From: Stramenopiles sp. TOSAG23-2
Taxonomy: Eukaryota > Sar
Reading direction: 5' to 3'
Length of the DNA stretch: 43,964 bases
NCBI GenBank assembly: GCA_900128395.1
Contig: LT649275.1
Coordinates: forward strand, 3,921-47,884
This document shows positions 26,662-37,510 of this stretch, in pieces. Below the pieces are notes generated by a model. That model was not told where the DNA came from and did not search any database. It saw only the letters and a list, made by a program, of their open reading frames with translations. How positions within the stretch are numbered: position 1 is the first letter of the stretch; every line of letters begins with the position of its first letter. Position numbers and translations under genes: made by a program.

Positions 26662-27426
26662 CATACCGGGAAGATAGGTATAGGAAAAGGTTTTTTGACA
26701 AAGATATTAGATGCGCTGTATTTAGCAGCGATACTTACCATCACCGGGGAACCAATTATCACACTAGTATGCCATTGTGAAGATTGCAGGAAATTTACTG
26801 GGAGTATTAATATGGCAACTCTTTGGCCGGCAACATGCGTTAAAATTGAAGGCGAGACAAAGGTCCATGAACGAAAACAAGGGACCATAAGTCTTCGGAC
26901 ATTTTGCCCAAAATGTGGAGGCCCTGTTGTTAATGATCATTCACAGTCTCACCTTAAGGCATATGATTTTCCTGCTGGAGTATTGGATATAAAAGAGGAT
27001 GATGGATCGCTTAAAACTAATTGGTTTAAACCAGCTATGCATGTTTATTACAAAGAATCTATTTGGAACATTAAGGATGGATTACCAAAATTTCTGGGTT
27101 TACCACAGGCATTTTTGCCTGAAGGTCAAACGGAAGAGAAAGTGCCAGAAGATCAATGGTAGGCTTGTAGTGCTGTACAAAATATATATCAATCCACCAA
27201 CACCGACTGTTTAAAGGCTGGAAGCAGTAGAAGAGAAGCCTATCAAGCTGCGTTGGATCAGTGTGGCATGGATGACGAAGTATATTTTCTATGTATCATA
27301 GATAGAGAATATGCATCAATGTATTATGGAGAGCAACTTGCGAATGAAATACGTCAGCAAGAGATTGAGGAGTTTGCAAGAGACGAATGGTGTTGGAAGT
27401 ACCGTAACTATGAATTATATGAATAA
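26662..27426 (+). pseudogene. Broken GFA / CENP-V-like zinc protein ORF with in-frame stop
   Basis: The frame is open from 26662, but the first in-frame ATG is inside the domain (about 26811). It encodes ITGEP, then the CHCEDCRKFTGS catalytic-type CxCxxC loop, and CPKCGGPVV, ending ..PEDQW before TAG (27160-27162). This is the glutathione-dependent formaldehyde-activating (GFA)/CENP-V fold, a Zn enzyme family common in bacteria and fungi. The family's N-terminal CxCG zinc ligands are absent: the matching stretch reads DALYLAAI. After the TAG, 87 more coding-like codons continue in the same frame (AYQAALDQCGMDDEVYFLCI and onward) to TAA 27424-27426. Composition is less AT-rich than the neighbours. 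Alternatives: a spliced gene whose first exon I missed (acceptor TTTAGCAG near 26721), or two genes' exons. Confidence 0.6.
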
Positions 27427-27738
27427 TTATTAGAAGATCAGAGGAGTGAAAAATAAAATTATTATTAGACTAATGCTATTTGCATGTTATTTTTATATGG
27501 ATTTGTAGGAAAAAAAGATTCAAAAAAAAATAAATTATTTCAAAAAAAGCAAAGAAGTGCAAAACAAAACAACATAAACTTTTTGTAAATAAATGTTAAA
27601 ATCTATTTCATTAAGTGCAAAGCAAGAATGTCATACGTATAGACAATCAAAACATATTTCTCTCACATATTGTTTTTACAACCTTATCGTTGGACATAAC
27701 TACATTAATTATATTAATATATATATATATATTTAAAC
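27427..27738. other. Intergenic upstream of PIG-X gene
   Basis: AATAAA about 27451-27456 follows the broken GFA ORF. Octamer ATTTGCAT at 27478-27485 and a TA run at 27717-27733 lie just before the PIG-X ATG. No gene seen. Confidence 0.45.
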
Positions 27739-28566
27739 ATGAAAAAAAAATTTGGAATGTATCATGTATTATTATTCATCTACTATGTAATATTATTATT
27801 ATTACAATTCAATGTAAAAATAATAAATGCAATGAATAATAATGAAAAAAAATATATTATTGATAAAATACTTGATGTATCGATACAACCAAAGAAAAAA
27901 GATTATATAAGTGATGGTGTAGTTTTTGATAATAGAAAGACGGCGTTTAAGTTTTCTGGTAAAATTGAAAGAAATGTCAGTGGTACTGGATACCATCGTA
28001 AAATGGGAACTGCAGTAAATGGTATAATAACTACAAGTAGTAAAACAAATGGTGATAATATTCTTGAAAATTGTAGATTTTTGTTTATTGAAGGTGTTTC
28101 AAAGTTGATATATTATGATTTAGATGAATTAAGAATGCATGAACCGTTTGGTGGGGTAATTCCACATGCTTTAATTCAATCCATTGATGTTGAAAAACCA
28201 GCTGGTGTATCGAAAGAACATGTTATTGGAGTAGAAGTGCCAAATGAAAAATTACATTTACATTCTACATCTTTAAGTGATAGCAATACATTTGATATAT
28301 CGTTTGAAATTGACGTACCATTTCATTTACGTTATCAAGCAGCAAGTTGGAAAACAGAATTTAATGATGTTCCTATTTCATATCCAATTGATACATATTT
28401 TACATGTAATAATAAAAATTGGAATGTAATTAATATGAAATCAAATGATGTTGCAACAACGATTAACGTACCAGTTGGTAATATGTCCCATCAAAAATAT
28501 GTTGGTGCTATTACTTTATTTATGGCAATGAGTGGTGCATTTTATGTTTTTTACAATATGAAATGA
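27739..28566 (+). CDS. PIG-X / Pbn1-type GPI mannosyltransferase subunit
   Basis: 275 aa. Residues about 8-32 are a hydrophobic signal/anchor and about 253-272 a second hydrophobic segment near a KYVGAI..NMK end, i.e. a type I ER membrane topology. The lumenal domain carries the family hallmark FDISFEIDVPFHLRYQAAS and an upstream SKEHVIGVEVP segment. PIG-X (Pbn1 in yeast) stabilises PIG-M, the enzyme that adds the first mannose to the GPI precursor in the ER lumen. This fits with the predicted GPI-anchored LPMO in the same window, although linkage of the two genes need not be functional. Confidence 0.8.
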   Translation: MKKKFGMYHVLLFIYYVILLLLQFNVKIINAMNNNEKKYIIDKILDVSIQPKKKDYISDGVVFDNRKTAFKFSGKIERNVSGTGYHRKMGTAVNGIITTSSKTNGDNILENCRFLFIEGVSKLIYYDLDELRMHEPFGGVIPHALIQSIDVEKPAGVSKEHVIGVEVPNEKLHLHSTSLSDSNTFDISFEIDVPFHLRYQAASWKTEFNDVPISYPIDTYFTCNNKNWNVINMKSNDVATTINVPVGNMSHQKYVGAITLFMAMSGAFYVFYNMK

Positions 28567-29132
28567 TTGTTGTAGGAAAAAGAGGCGGACGTGATACGTA
28601 TGATATTTAGGAGACACATATATCTTGTTGGGCTAGAGAGATTTATATAATTTCTCTCTCCAGATAATTAATAATATACGGTACATATATTAATGTACAT
28701 TTTCACAAACTCTCTCTCACCACTGTTGTCCCACACAGTGCGCCCATCCCCCCCCCCATCATCAAATCAAACTCAGGGACACTCGTGTGTTAAATATCAC
28801 AATCATCACATTACAAAGTCTTCATCTCTGTCTTTTTTTTTATCATCACCACCGTTGTTTGTCAAAATAATAATCTTTTACCTAGTAGTGTAAATATTAT
28901 TAAGTACGAATTTGTCCTATATATTACGTTTAAACAACTTTCTTCTCAAAAAAAGTTATTGATTAAGATATATAATTAGAATAATACCATTTTGTGTGGG
29001 ATACAAAGGTGCGGGGGTATAGATGTATACCTGCATCAACATTAACGGGATCAAAAGCAAGACGAAGAACAACGCAAATATTTACGTATCTATATACATA
29101 AAAATTGAAAGTGGTATAATCTATCAATAAAA
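28567..29132. other. Intergenic, no gene seen
   Basis: Contains a C9 run near 28749-28757 in a C/T-rich patch, a (T)9 run, and generally A/T-rich DNA. Small open frames lack coding character. Holds the promoter for the following membrane-protein gene. Confidence 0.45.
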
Positions 29133-31091
29133 ATGAGTGCAAATTGTGAAAGAAAATATTTTTGTTATGGTGATGTTGGGGAATATGCATGTTGTTTGAG
29201 CCCAATCTTGTTATTACGCTTTGTAACTTATGACTTACCAAAATCATTACTATTATTTGCTTTTTGGTTGACACTATCCAGCATTTACGTTATTCCTGCT
29301 AATTTACTTATTGTGCTCGCATCGTTTGTGTATGATCTGTTTTATTTGCCTGTGGTAGTAATTCAAAGTGGCGCACCTGATACAATGGCAAAAATTTGTA
29401 TGTGTCTGGTTGTTCCAATTATACTTCCAGTGATATCTGTCATTTCAATTATTTATTTTATCTTTGTAATGATAACAAATAGCTTAATGATTGCTGGAAT
29501 GCAACATTTCGAGGCTCCATGTCGCATATGTACTGGTTTTGGTTTAGCATTTAATGGCACATTAAATGCATTTGATGGGGGTGCCATTAAATCCATTACA
29601 GACCAAGTCAAACATTTTTATGACCATCGCATGGACTTTACAACACAAGAAGAATTTCGACTTGATCCTGGTCCAATAACAATACGTTTTCCAATATGTA
29701 ATACATTGGTTGGAATTCCAATGGCTATCTTTGGAGGTACTGTTACGCTATTGGCTTATTGCATAAATGCAGCAATTATACTGCCGATTTCCCTTGTTCT
29801 TTGTCTTCCTGGATATTTATTATTTCCATTGATAAACAAAGACTCATTACAAATGTGTTATTGTTGGTGGTTAATACTGCCTTTATATTATGTTTTTTTT
29901 ATTCTTGTTTTGACATGTGGGTTAACTTTCGCTGCGCTTATGCCTTTAATTTCTTTCCTTGGCGGTATTTTTGTAGTCGGGAGACTCATACCATTAAATG
30001 GCCTGTTATTTACAGATCAACCATGGTTATGGATTTGGTTTGTTTGTGTGCAGATGCATTATGCAATGCTATCTTTGAGTTTAGACTATATGTCGCTACC
30101 ATATAAGCATTCTTTGTGCGGGCTGGACGATTGCTGTCAGGATGAATACCATCCCATCCTAAACAGATTAGAAGAATATCTACGTAATCTTAAATTCAAA
30201 CTAGACGCAGGGCTAGACGATCATCCCACGGGCCGGTTTGCAGATGACGTGGCTGTAAATGGTCCTGATATTAATCCTATGGCAATTAATAATAATAATC
30301 AAGATATTGAATTAGGCCGTCAAAACAGTGATGAGGAAATTAAAGTTCAATATTTTAGTGGCATATTTAAAACTATACCATCTTCAAAGTACCATGCACA
30401 GGCACGTTTGAATTTATCAGTAGTTTGGAATTCCTTTTTCAATCAATGTTACACACAAGGAATTCATGCAATCAATTCTAATTATGTAAAACTATCTGAA
30501 TTTCAAGATAATGAGCCCTATTTATTTATTGGGTTACCAGGACTTGTTATATATGTCTGCGCATATCGTTCTGCAACTGAAGTGGAGACACCTGGATTAG
30601 TCTTGACTAGTGGTGTTGAAATAACAGATGAGAACAGGCCTGGCGGTCCAATTGGAGATAGATTTTGGAAACCAGCTATTGATTTAAAAAACTTGATTAA
30701 AAAATCAAATGTAACAGCAGCAGAAAATTCGTTTATACAATATTCTATTTTAAAACAAGATGTGAGTGAAGAAAAAGCAAAAGAGCTTTTATCTGAATAC
30801 GGTGAGGAGCGAAAAAAATTGTTAAATGAAATTATAGCAAAGGTAAATTCGATGGCTATAAATGTTAGTCGTTTAGCAAGATATACCAGACGTTTCCGAA
30901 TTGTAATGCAACGTTTGGGAAATCATAATAATGTCGGCTTGGTGCTTGATGGTAATGCAACAAATGGTAACAGTATGGATGGTAACACATTAGCTGCTGG
31001 GATACGGCGTATGTCAATGGAACGAGATGATTCAAATAACAATAATAACAACACAACAGATGATGAGGAAATAGAAATTACATCAGTTTAG
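29133..31091 (+). CDS. Polytopic membrane protein, unknown
   Basis: 652 aa. About eight to ten hydrophobic segments occupy residues 20-330, starting with Cys-rich CERKYFCYGD at the N terminus. They include a long block (LLVVPIILPVIS-type repeats) and conserved-looking soluble motifs between them: DQVKHFYDHRMDFTTQEEFR, FPICNTLVGIPMAIFGG and LDYMSLPYKHS. From about 340 the chain is soluble: CGLDDCC, an amphipathic helix (YHPILNRLEEYLRNLKF), a folded region with PYLFIGLPGLVIYVCA, and an acidic Asn-rich tail. I do not recognise the family; a plant/protist-wide membrane protein of unknown function is likely. No transporter signature was seen. Confidence 0.75.
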   Translation: MSANCERKYFCYGDVGEYACCLSPILLLRFVTYDLPKSLLLFAFWLTLSSIYVIPANLLIVLASFVYDLFYLPVVVIQSGAPDTMAKICMCLVVPIILPVISVISIIYFIFVMITNSLMIAGMQHFEAPCRICTGFGLAFNGTLNAFDGGAIKSITDQVKHFYDHRMDFTTQEEFRLDPGPITIRFPICNTLVGIPMAIFGGTVTLLAYCINAAIILPISLVLCLPGYLLFPLINKDSLQMCYCWWLILPLYYVFFILVLTCGLTFAALMPLISFLGGIFVVGRLIPLNGLLFTDQPWLWIWFVCVQMHYAMLSLSLDYMSLPYKHSLCGLDDCCQDEYHPILNRLEEYLRNLKFKLDAGLDDHPTGRFADDVAVNGPDINPMAINNNNQDIELGRQNSDEEIKVQYFSGIFKTIPSSKYHAQARLNLSVVWNSFFNQCYTQGIHAINSNYVKLSEFQDNEPYLFIGLPGLVIYVCAYRSATEVETPGLVLTSGVEITDENRPGGPIGDRFWKPAIDLKNLIKKSNVTAAENSFIQYSILKQDVSEEKAKELLSEYGEERKKLLNEIIAKVNSMAINVSRLARYTRRFRIVMQRLGNHNNVGLVLDGNATNGNSMDGNTLAAGIRRMSMERDDSNNNNNNTTDDEEIEITSV

Positions 31092-31330
31092 TTGTGTTAA
31101 GTCCAAACACACACATATTTTATAAAATTTTTTTCTCAAAATACAAATATGTGAGTAATTAATACGATCTTGGTTTAAAATTAAAAGCGTGTGATCACAT
31201 GTGGAAAAATATGTACGCGAACGTACGTAAAATCAAAAAGAGTCTATTTTTTACATCTCTCATATACATTAAATATACATAAATAACATATTCGTAACAC
31301 AATAAATATTATTTTTATATTTCTCTCCCT

Positions 31331-34300
31331 CTATTCATCATCATTAAATTCCCCTGCCATCGCTTTCTCAAATAATAATTTTCCTTCGGAACCTAATTGA
31401 CTTGCCATATTTCTACTATCACCACCACACACTTTTTCAAACTCACTTAACCATTTTTTTTGATTTTCTAAACTATTAGATGCTAGATATAAGGGCTTCT
31501 CGTTTTTAACAAGAATTTCAATACCATATTGGCGCAAACCAGATGGATGTGCTGTACACTTCATCAAATCAATAATAGTCGATGCGTTGCCAGAAAGACC
31601 ACTTTTATGTGCTTTCTCATACATTTCTTTACTATCGAATACATATAATTTTCTCAATGTCCGATTTAAAGAAACAAATCTTTTCCGCCAATTTTTCCCG
31701 GATTTACGTGCACGTTTAAACAAATATCCAGTACATTCATCATGAAACAATACATTAAATGCGACTAAGAGTTGATTATAAATCACTGAATTATCCGCTG
31801 CGACAATCAATGGTGGAGTTTTATCATCTCCACAATTTACTTCTATGCAATATTCCCTTAATCTTTTTAAAATGCGTATTGATGCAAGTGATATTGTCAT
31901 TTCCAATGAACCCTTTGGTTTCTTTTCCTTAAGTTCATCCTTCTCCGTTTTCCACCATGAAACTATCGCTTTTCCATCTTTAATACCATTAAAAACGATC
32001 CAACGCTTTTGCCACGATGACATAGAACGAGCACGTGGCTTCTTCATAAAGTAGCCCTTGATAGTTGGATGCAATTTAAATCGCAAAGCATCGATCCTAC
32101 CTTCGTCGCCCAATGTTTTTGCAGCTTCAAATTGCAATTTTAAAAATTCACGATACTCCCCATTTAATAAATCTTTAAAATAATGGATATCTTCCGAGTC
32201 AAAATTTGTTTCTACCGCCTCTTCAACGATTTCACGGACGTTTTGCTCCTCTAATGTCACTCGAAGTTCTTTTGCCCTAGCATTTAAATCAGTAATTTTT
32301 TCATAAAGATGTAGGCATACATTATATAGCTGACCCCGAAGTGGTGTTCCATGAAAGTTTGATTCATTACAAAAATCAATTAATGACTTCAATTCTTCAC
32401 AATCTCCCCATAGTGGCTTCGATGCAAAGTTGTCCAATTTCGACATAGAATCATGTAGCAATTCATATAAATCATAAAAGTCAGCATATGAATCTACGAA
32501 AGTAATATAATCTTGCCCCTCCATCTCTTCCAACAATGCATTCATTACGTGTAAATCGTAATATGGTCCACTATTGAATACATTCTCAAACTCATCTATA
32601 AAAACATTTGCATATTCGAATTTTTCGTGTACTTCGATATAATCTTCATTTACGAAATTTGAATTTAAATATATAGGCTGATCACATTTTTCTAACGTAC
32701 TTTGAATGAAATTAAAATCAAAAGAATTTCCATCCGCATTGTTTAACATATCCTTACATCTTGATAAGTCGCCAATAATTGCTTTTAATGAACCGTGTAA
32801 TTCATACAACTTTCTAACTTGTTCTAAATTATTTACTTCTACTCTGTCAATGCTTGTTATCAACTTGTGACAACTAGCAATTGTTGCAAAATTAAAATTC
32901 GGTTTAGAAGCAGATAATTCCTGAAACACCGCTGTTACTTTCTCTAAACACTCTAAATTTTCTCGACACTCAAGATACAAGTCATTATTAACATAGTTAA
33001 TATCAGAAGCCATGTTCAAAGCCCTTGTTAAATACTCGCTATTCATTTCTTTTTTTGCCATATTCATCGCTGCAATTGAATCATCAATTTTTTCCAATAA
33101 TGATGTGCATTCACGTACTAATTTTGTGATATAACCTTCACTTTTACAGACGTCTAACACTTTCTCTAGCAACGAGCGATCAGCAGAATTTTTTGCTTGC
33201 TTTAAATCCCTCAACGTTTTAGCATCCATTCTTGCTTCAACAAATTCCTCTAAACGTTTTCTAGCAATGTCACTTTCTTTCGTCTTCACACGGAAAGAAT
33301 CAGCTTCTCTAACAGCATTTGCCAATTGATCTAAATAAATTTCTTTCTCACCTTCAGACATTTCATCTGTATTAACAAATGCAAGGCGCTTTACTTCTTT
33401 AGATACTTTTTCAGTCCTCGTAACAATACTCCAATCAAGCTCCATTGATCTATATTCCTCCGCTCGGTACAATACTTTAGTCTTTCCTAATATAATATTT
33501 TTTTTATTTAATTTGAGATAATTTATAATTTTTTCACATGTAACTTTTAAATCACCACTAATTCCCGTAGTAATGCCTTTGCTTGATAAAATCTTTCCAT
33601 AGCGATCAACAAATGCTTGATGACTAAGTCGAAATGGGTAGCCTAATTTTCGAATCTTAACTGCTTCTAACACACCGCTGTAAGTTAATTGTTGCTGAAC
33701 ATTCACCGGGTGAAAATTTAATGGTTTTTTCAATTCATTAGGCTTGATACATCGTATGTAATGCGTACTAGTACGGCTTAGCTCAGCAATCAAAGAAATC
33801 AATTGATTTCGAAATTCTTTCCCTAACGATGTTTTGTTATCACTTCCAGATGTTGTTGGTGGATATAAAATATTAACAAAATAATTCTTTGATTGATTTG
33901 CAAGTACGCTTTTAAGATCGATACTCAACGTATCTCGATTTTTCTCCAAAAATCCATTACAATCATATTCGACTTTGCCAGCATAATGTTTCAAGCCAAA
34001 ATGTAAATTGCTTTTACGTCCATTTCCTAAATATTTTGATTTTTGGTTATTTCTCTTCATTTTGTTGATAAAACCTTTATCGTTTCCATTTGGAACTTTC
34101 AATTCTTCGTCTAATAATGGTAATATGCCAGTTCGTTTTTTCATTATTAAATCAATAATTGGTTGATTATCAATAAAATCAATATTTTCCCATTTAATAC
34201 ATTCCTCTTTGTATAATATTTGTTCGATTTTAAACGTATTTGTATTAAATTGCTGTTGTAACATTTCATTGGTAAAATTAATACAAAGCTGTTCAAAACT

Positions 34301-35821
34301 ATTTTCTTCAAATATTTCAAAACCGAAAATATCTAAGATGCCGATAAATTTCTTTTTCTCGAAAGTATTTCTACTTTGACCGGCAGAAGAGGCATTATTA
34401 TTATTATTATTATTGCCTGTCATGCTTTGATTTATTTTTTGAACAATCCAATTAAACATTTCGCCATATAAAAATTTACACAACGCATCCCTAGAAGCTG
34501 ATGCTTGCGCTGGTGATAAAGATGTATACGTATCTGCTTGTCCGCGTATTTTTAACAATTTGGTCGTAAATGCTTGGCTCACATTTGCCATATTATCAAT
34601 ATTCATAAGCTCACATGCAATTTTTAAATATTTTTGGGTATTTGCAGAAACTTTTGATGCTGATGTACCAGATTCTTCAAATTTGATATTTCCAAATGCA
34701 AGAATTGCGGATACGCATGAGTATATTCCATCACGTTCCTTGTTTGAAAACTGTAAATCATTCAATGCTTTTTCCATATCTTGAAAATCTTTCACGTCGT
34801 TAATCCCTTTTACTGCTGTACATGTTTTTAAATATTCATATTTGGCAGGATCATTTTCTAAAAATAATTTCTTTCGCACATTATCAGGCAATGCAACGCA
34901 TAGTTGATAAAATATATGAAAATTGCGTTCTGCTTCGTTTGGTTGAACTACTCTTACTTTTTCTAATAAATAATTTTTGATCTCGCAATTTGATATGACA
35001 TTGTGATCATCAAAAAATATTTCAATAAATTTTCCAAAGCGACTGGAATTGTTGTTTCGAACAGTTTTTGCATTACCAAATGCTTCTAAAATTGGATTTG
35101 CACTTAAAATTTTCTTTTCAACTTTAGATTTACTACCAGCATTTGCAGCTAAAAAGTTCAAACATTGCTTCGTTGCTTCTGTCTTACCAGCACCACTTTC
35201 ACCACTGATGACAATCGATTGATTTTCATGAAATGATTTTAAACCATACAAAGATGCATATGCAATATCAAATACGTGTGGTGGCAGTATTGAAGTCGTA
35301 TCCGTCGATCTTTCAAAATATCTTCTAATATTATCAGTACCGTATAAATTTAAGTTGGTGTATGGATTAATTGAAATTAAAATATTACCAACATTTGTGT
35401 ATATTTCTGATTTCTCAACAAAACGTTTTTTCAAATTGTTTAATATCAATGGTAGTGACATTTCATCTAATAATGTCAAGTCATCTACGGTCCGGTTCAA
35501 CAACGCTTTTCGTAATAATGGTGTAGTTTCAGAATTCTTTACTTTTTGTTCTTCCGTGCCATTTTCGACTAACACAGTTGATTTTATTTTACCTTGCTTA
35601 ATTAATTTTGCTGGTAAAAATGCTTCATCTTTATCTTGAATCCATACCCATTTAGATTTCGAATTTTTTAATTCGGCATCTGTCATCAATTCTTCTGGCT
35701 TATCAAAGGTTTTTTCTAACGTTTCCGTATTAAAATAATACTCGACTCCATCTTCCGTCACGTTTGCTTGCCATATTGTCGTTTTCTTATTTTGTGCAAC
35801 CAGCCACCATTTTGTAGCCAT
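31331..35821 (-). CDS. Unconventional myosin with WW-like N terminus and two PH domains
   Basis: 1496 aa. Residues 13-46 form a WW-like module (IWQANVTEDGVEYYFNTET and KTFDKP, second Trp replaced by Phe). The motor follows: P-loop GESGAGKTEATKQ at 207-219, NNNSSRFGKFIEI (switch I), LDIFGFEIFEENSFEQLCIN (switch II/relay), HYIRCIKPNE and GVLEAVKIRKLGYPFR near the converter. No clear IQ motif was seen. A helical region about 840-1245 precedes PH1 (about 1250-1360, GYFMKKPRARSMSSWQKRW) and PH2 (about 1363-1475, GYLFKRARKSGKNWRKRF). Motor residues look intact. PH domains should bind phosphoinositides, so this is probably an actin motor acting on membranes. WW-myosin-PH layouts fit stramenopile/alveolate-type myosins (inference). 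Confidence 0.92.
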   Translation of the reverse strand: MATKWWLVAQNKKTTIWQANVTEDGVEYYFNTETLEKTFDKPEELMTDAELKNSKSKWVWIQDKDEAFLPAKLIKQGKIKSTVLVENGTEEQKVKNSETTPLLRKALLNRTVDDLTLLDEMSLPLILNNLKKRFVEKSEIYTNVGNILISINPYTNLNLYGTDNIRRYFERSTDTTSILPPHVFDIAYASLYGLKSFHENQSIVISGESGAGKTEATKQCLNFLAANAGSKSKVEKKILSANPILEAFGNAKTVRNNNSSRFGKFIEIFFDDHNVISNCEIKNYLLEKVRVVQPNEAERNFHIFYQLCVALPDNVRKKLFLENDPAKYEYLKTCTAVKGINDVKDFQDMEKALNDLQFSNKERDGIYSCVSAILAFGNIKFEESGTSASKVSANTQKYLKIACELMNIDNMANVSQAFTTKLLKIRGQADTYTSLSPAQASASRDALCKFLYGEMFNWIVQKINQSMTGNNNNNNNASSAGQSRNTFEKKKFIGILDIFGFEIFEENSFEQLCINFTNEMLQQQFNTNTFKIEQILYKEECIKWENIDFIDNQPIIDLIMKKRTGILPLLDEELKVPNGNDKGFINKMKRNNQKSKYLGNGRKSNLHFGLKHYAGKVEYDCNGFLEKNRDTLSIDLKSVLANQSKNYFVNILYPPTTSGSDNKTSLGKEFRNQLISLIAELSRTSTHYIRCIKPNELKKPLNFHPVNVQQQLTYSGVLEAVKIRKLGYPFRLSHQAFVDRYGKILSSKGITTGISGDLKVTCEKIINYLKLNKKNIILGKTKVLYRAEEYRSMELDWSIVTRTEKVSKEVKRLAFVNTDEMSEGEKEIYLDQLANAVREADSFRVKTKESDIARKRLEEFVEARMDAKTLRDLKQAKNSADRSLLEKVLDVCKSEGYITKLVRECTSLLEKIDDSIAAMNMAKKEMNSEYLTRALNMASDINYVNNDLYLECRENLECLEKVTAVFQELSASKPNFNFATIASCHKLITSIDRVEVNNLEQVRKLYELHGSLKAIIGDLSRCKDMLNNADGNSFDFNFIQSTLEKCDQPIYLNSNFVNEDYIEVHEKFEYANVFIDEFENVFNSGPYYDLHVMNALLEEMEGQDYITFVDSYADFYDLYELLHDSMSKLDNFASKPLWGDCEELKSLIDFCNESNFHGTPLRGQLYNVCLHLYEKITDLNARAKELRVTLEEQNVREIVEEAVETNFDSEDIHYFKDLLNGEYREFLKLQFEAAKTLGDEGRIDALRFKLHPTIKGYFMKKPRARSMSSWQKRWIVFNGIKDGKAIVSWWKTEKDELKEKKPKGSLEMTISLASIRILKRLREYCIEVNCGDDKTPPLIVAADNSVIYNQLLVAFNVLFHDECTGYLFKRARKSGKNWRKRFVSLNRTLRKLYVFDSKEMYEKAHKSGLSGNASTIIDLMKCTAHPSGLRQYGIEILVKNEKPLYLASNSLENQKKWLSEFEKVCGGDSRNMASQLGSEGKLLFEKAMAGEFNDDE

Positions 35822-36757
35822 TTTATTTTATATTATTTTATAAAATGTATAATAATATGATGAAGAAGAAAAAAAAAAGTGATTATGATACAAAAAATAC
35901 AAATGATAAATAAATATAACAATACTAAATACAAAATAATGTTTTAATATTATGTTTTTTCGTTTATCTTATCGATTCTTTTTGTGTTGTATTTCTCTAC
36001 ATGTATTGGATAGCTCACCACATTGCCCCAAATATAAGTGAAATTAGTACGCCTCGTATATCGTATATCTATAAAATAAAAAGATTTGTGTATTATAATA
36101 TCCAAGTGTGACGAGGCAGGGGTCATTTACCAGCTAGATAGCATTGCCAGGAAAATGCAAATCTTTTTCGCAACATAACAATAATCAGATCTACTGTAGT
36201 GTTGCTAGTATAATAGTCGTCTCACACACATCACACGCTAAAAAATTAAAAAGGCCTTTTTTCAGGCAGATTCGCTGTACTTAATTGAATTATTAATAAT
36301 GAACGATATTGGAATAGCAGCTACTTATTTATATACTTAGACTATTGGTTTTGATAGCGTCAGCATGAAGACAATTTACAAAAACGAAGGATTTTTACTA
36401 TTTTTTTTCCAGATTTTTTTTACATTTTTTACATTTTATAGCAACATAGGCACTTGCAAACTTCTTAGACTAATAATTGCATTTTTACTACTACTTTTTT
36501 ATTATTATTATTACATTTTTTTACTACTTACTACATTTTAATCTATAATATATTATTTTTTGTTGAATAATAATAATAGATGGAGAATGTGTGAAGAAAA
36601 GATAGCTATATGTATATATATGTATAGATATTTTGTTGTTGAATCACTTTTGTCTGTGGAAGTATCTTTATTGGTCGCTTCGATATAGTATATTGAGAAA
36701 CAAACAAAAACAATTTAGAAAGTGATATAGTATCATCTTTTTTTTTTTTTTGGAATT
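35822..36757. other. Divergent intergenic region (bidirectional promoter)
   Basis: Separates the myosin gene (-) from the PWI gene (+). Contains a less AT-rich patch (about 36100-36260) without a frame, a reverse octamer ATGCAAAT at 36155-36162, and T-rich runs up to 36750. No gene or RNA recognised. Confidence 0.45.
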
Positions 36758-37477
36758 ATGAAATTAAAATCAAATACAATAGGAAAAATTAAATTAACAA
36801 ATGAACAAATCACATTATTAAGTACAAAAGTGTTATTGAACAAAATTGATATGGCATTATTGGAACGGTTTGTATATTCAATATTGGAACAAGAATTTAA
36901 TATTCATGATGAATTTATTGTTGAGTACGTATGGCAAATTATTACAGTGGCAGGGGGGAAAGATTCTGCTCTTACACCATTGAACCCTATCGAACTTGCA
37001 AATGGATTGAGTGGATTTACATCTGATACAATAGGTGTTAATTTTATTGTGAAATTATGGAAATATTTGATTTTCCCACCAAAAAAAACAACAAATATTC
37101 TTCCACAATCAATAAACAACAAGGTGATCAAAAATAATAGTAATCAAAATCATAAAAAGAGACGATTTAATGATAGTTATGATAATAATAAGATCAATAG
37201 CATGAATAATAATCATGGGAAAAAAATGAAAAAACGGTCTCGTTGGCGTAGTCGAAGTCCAAGTCCATCATCAACAAAAGTAAATATAAATGATAAAAAA
37301 AGTATTCAAAAACGCTTGAATCAAGTTGTTCAAAAAATCAATCAAAGTGGACAACATAGTAGTAACAATAATAATAATAATAATAACAACAACAACAATA
37401 GTTTTGATTACAGTGATGTAAATAATAATCGAATGAATAAAAAAATGCCAACAAACTCAACAAATAGTACAAGTTAC

Positions 37478-37510
<33 letters not shown>

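Noticed and set aside
27160-27162. Genome-wide reassignment of TAG to an amino acid
   Set aside because: The ferric reductase gene ends at TAG at the expected place, so TAG works as a stop; the readthrough-like case is local.
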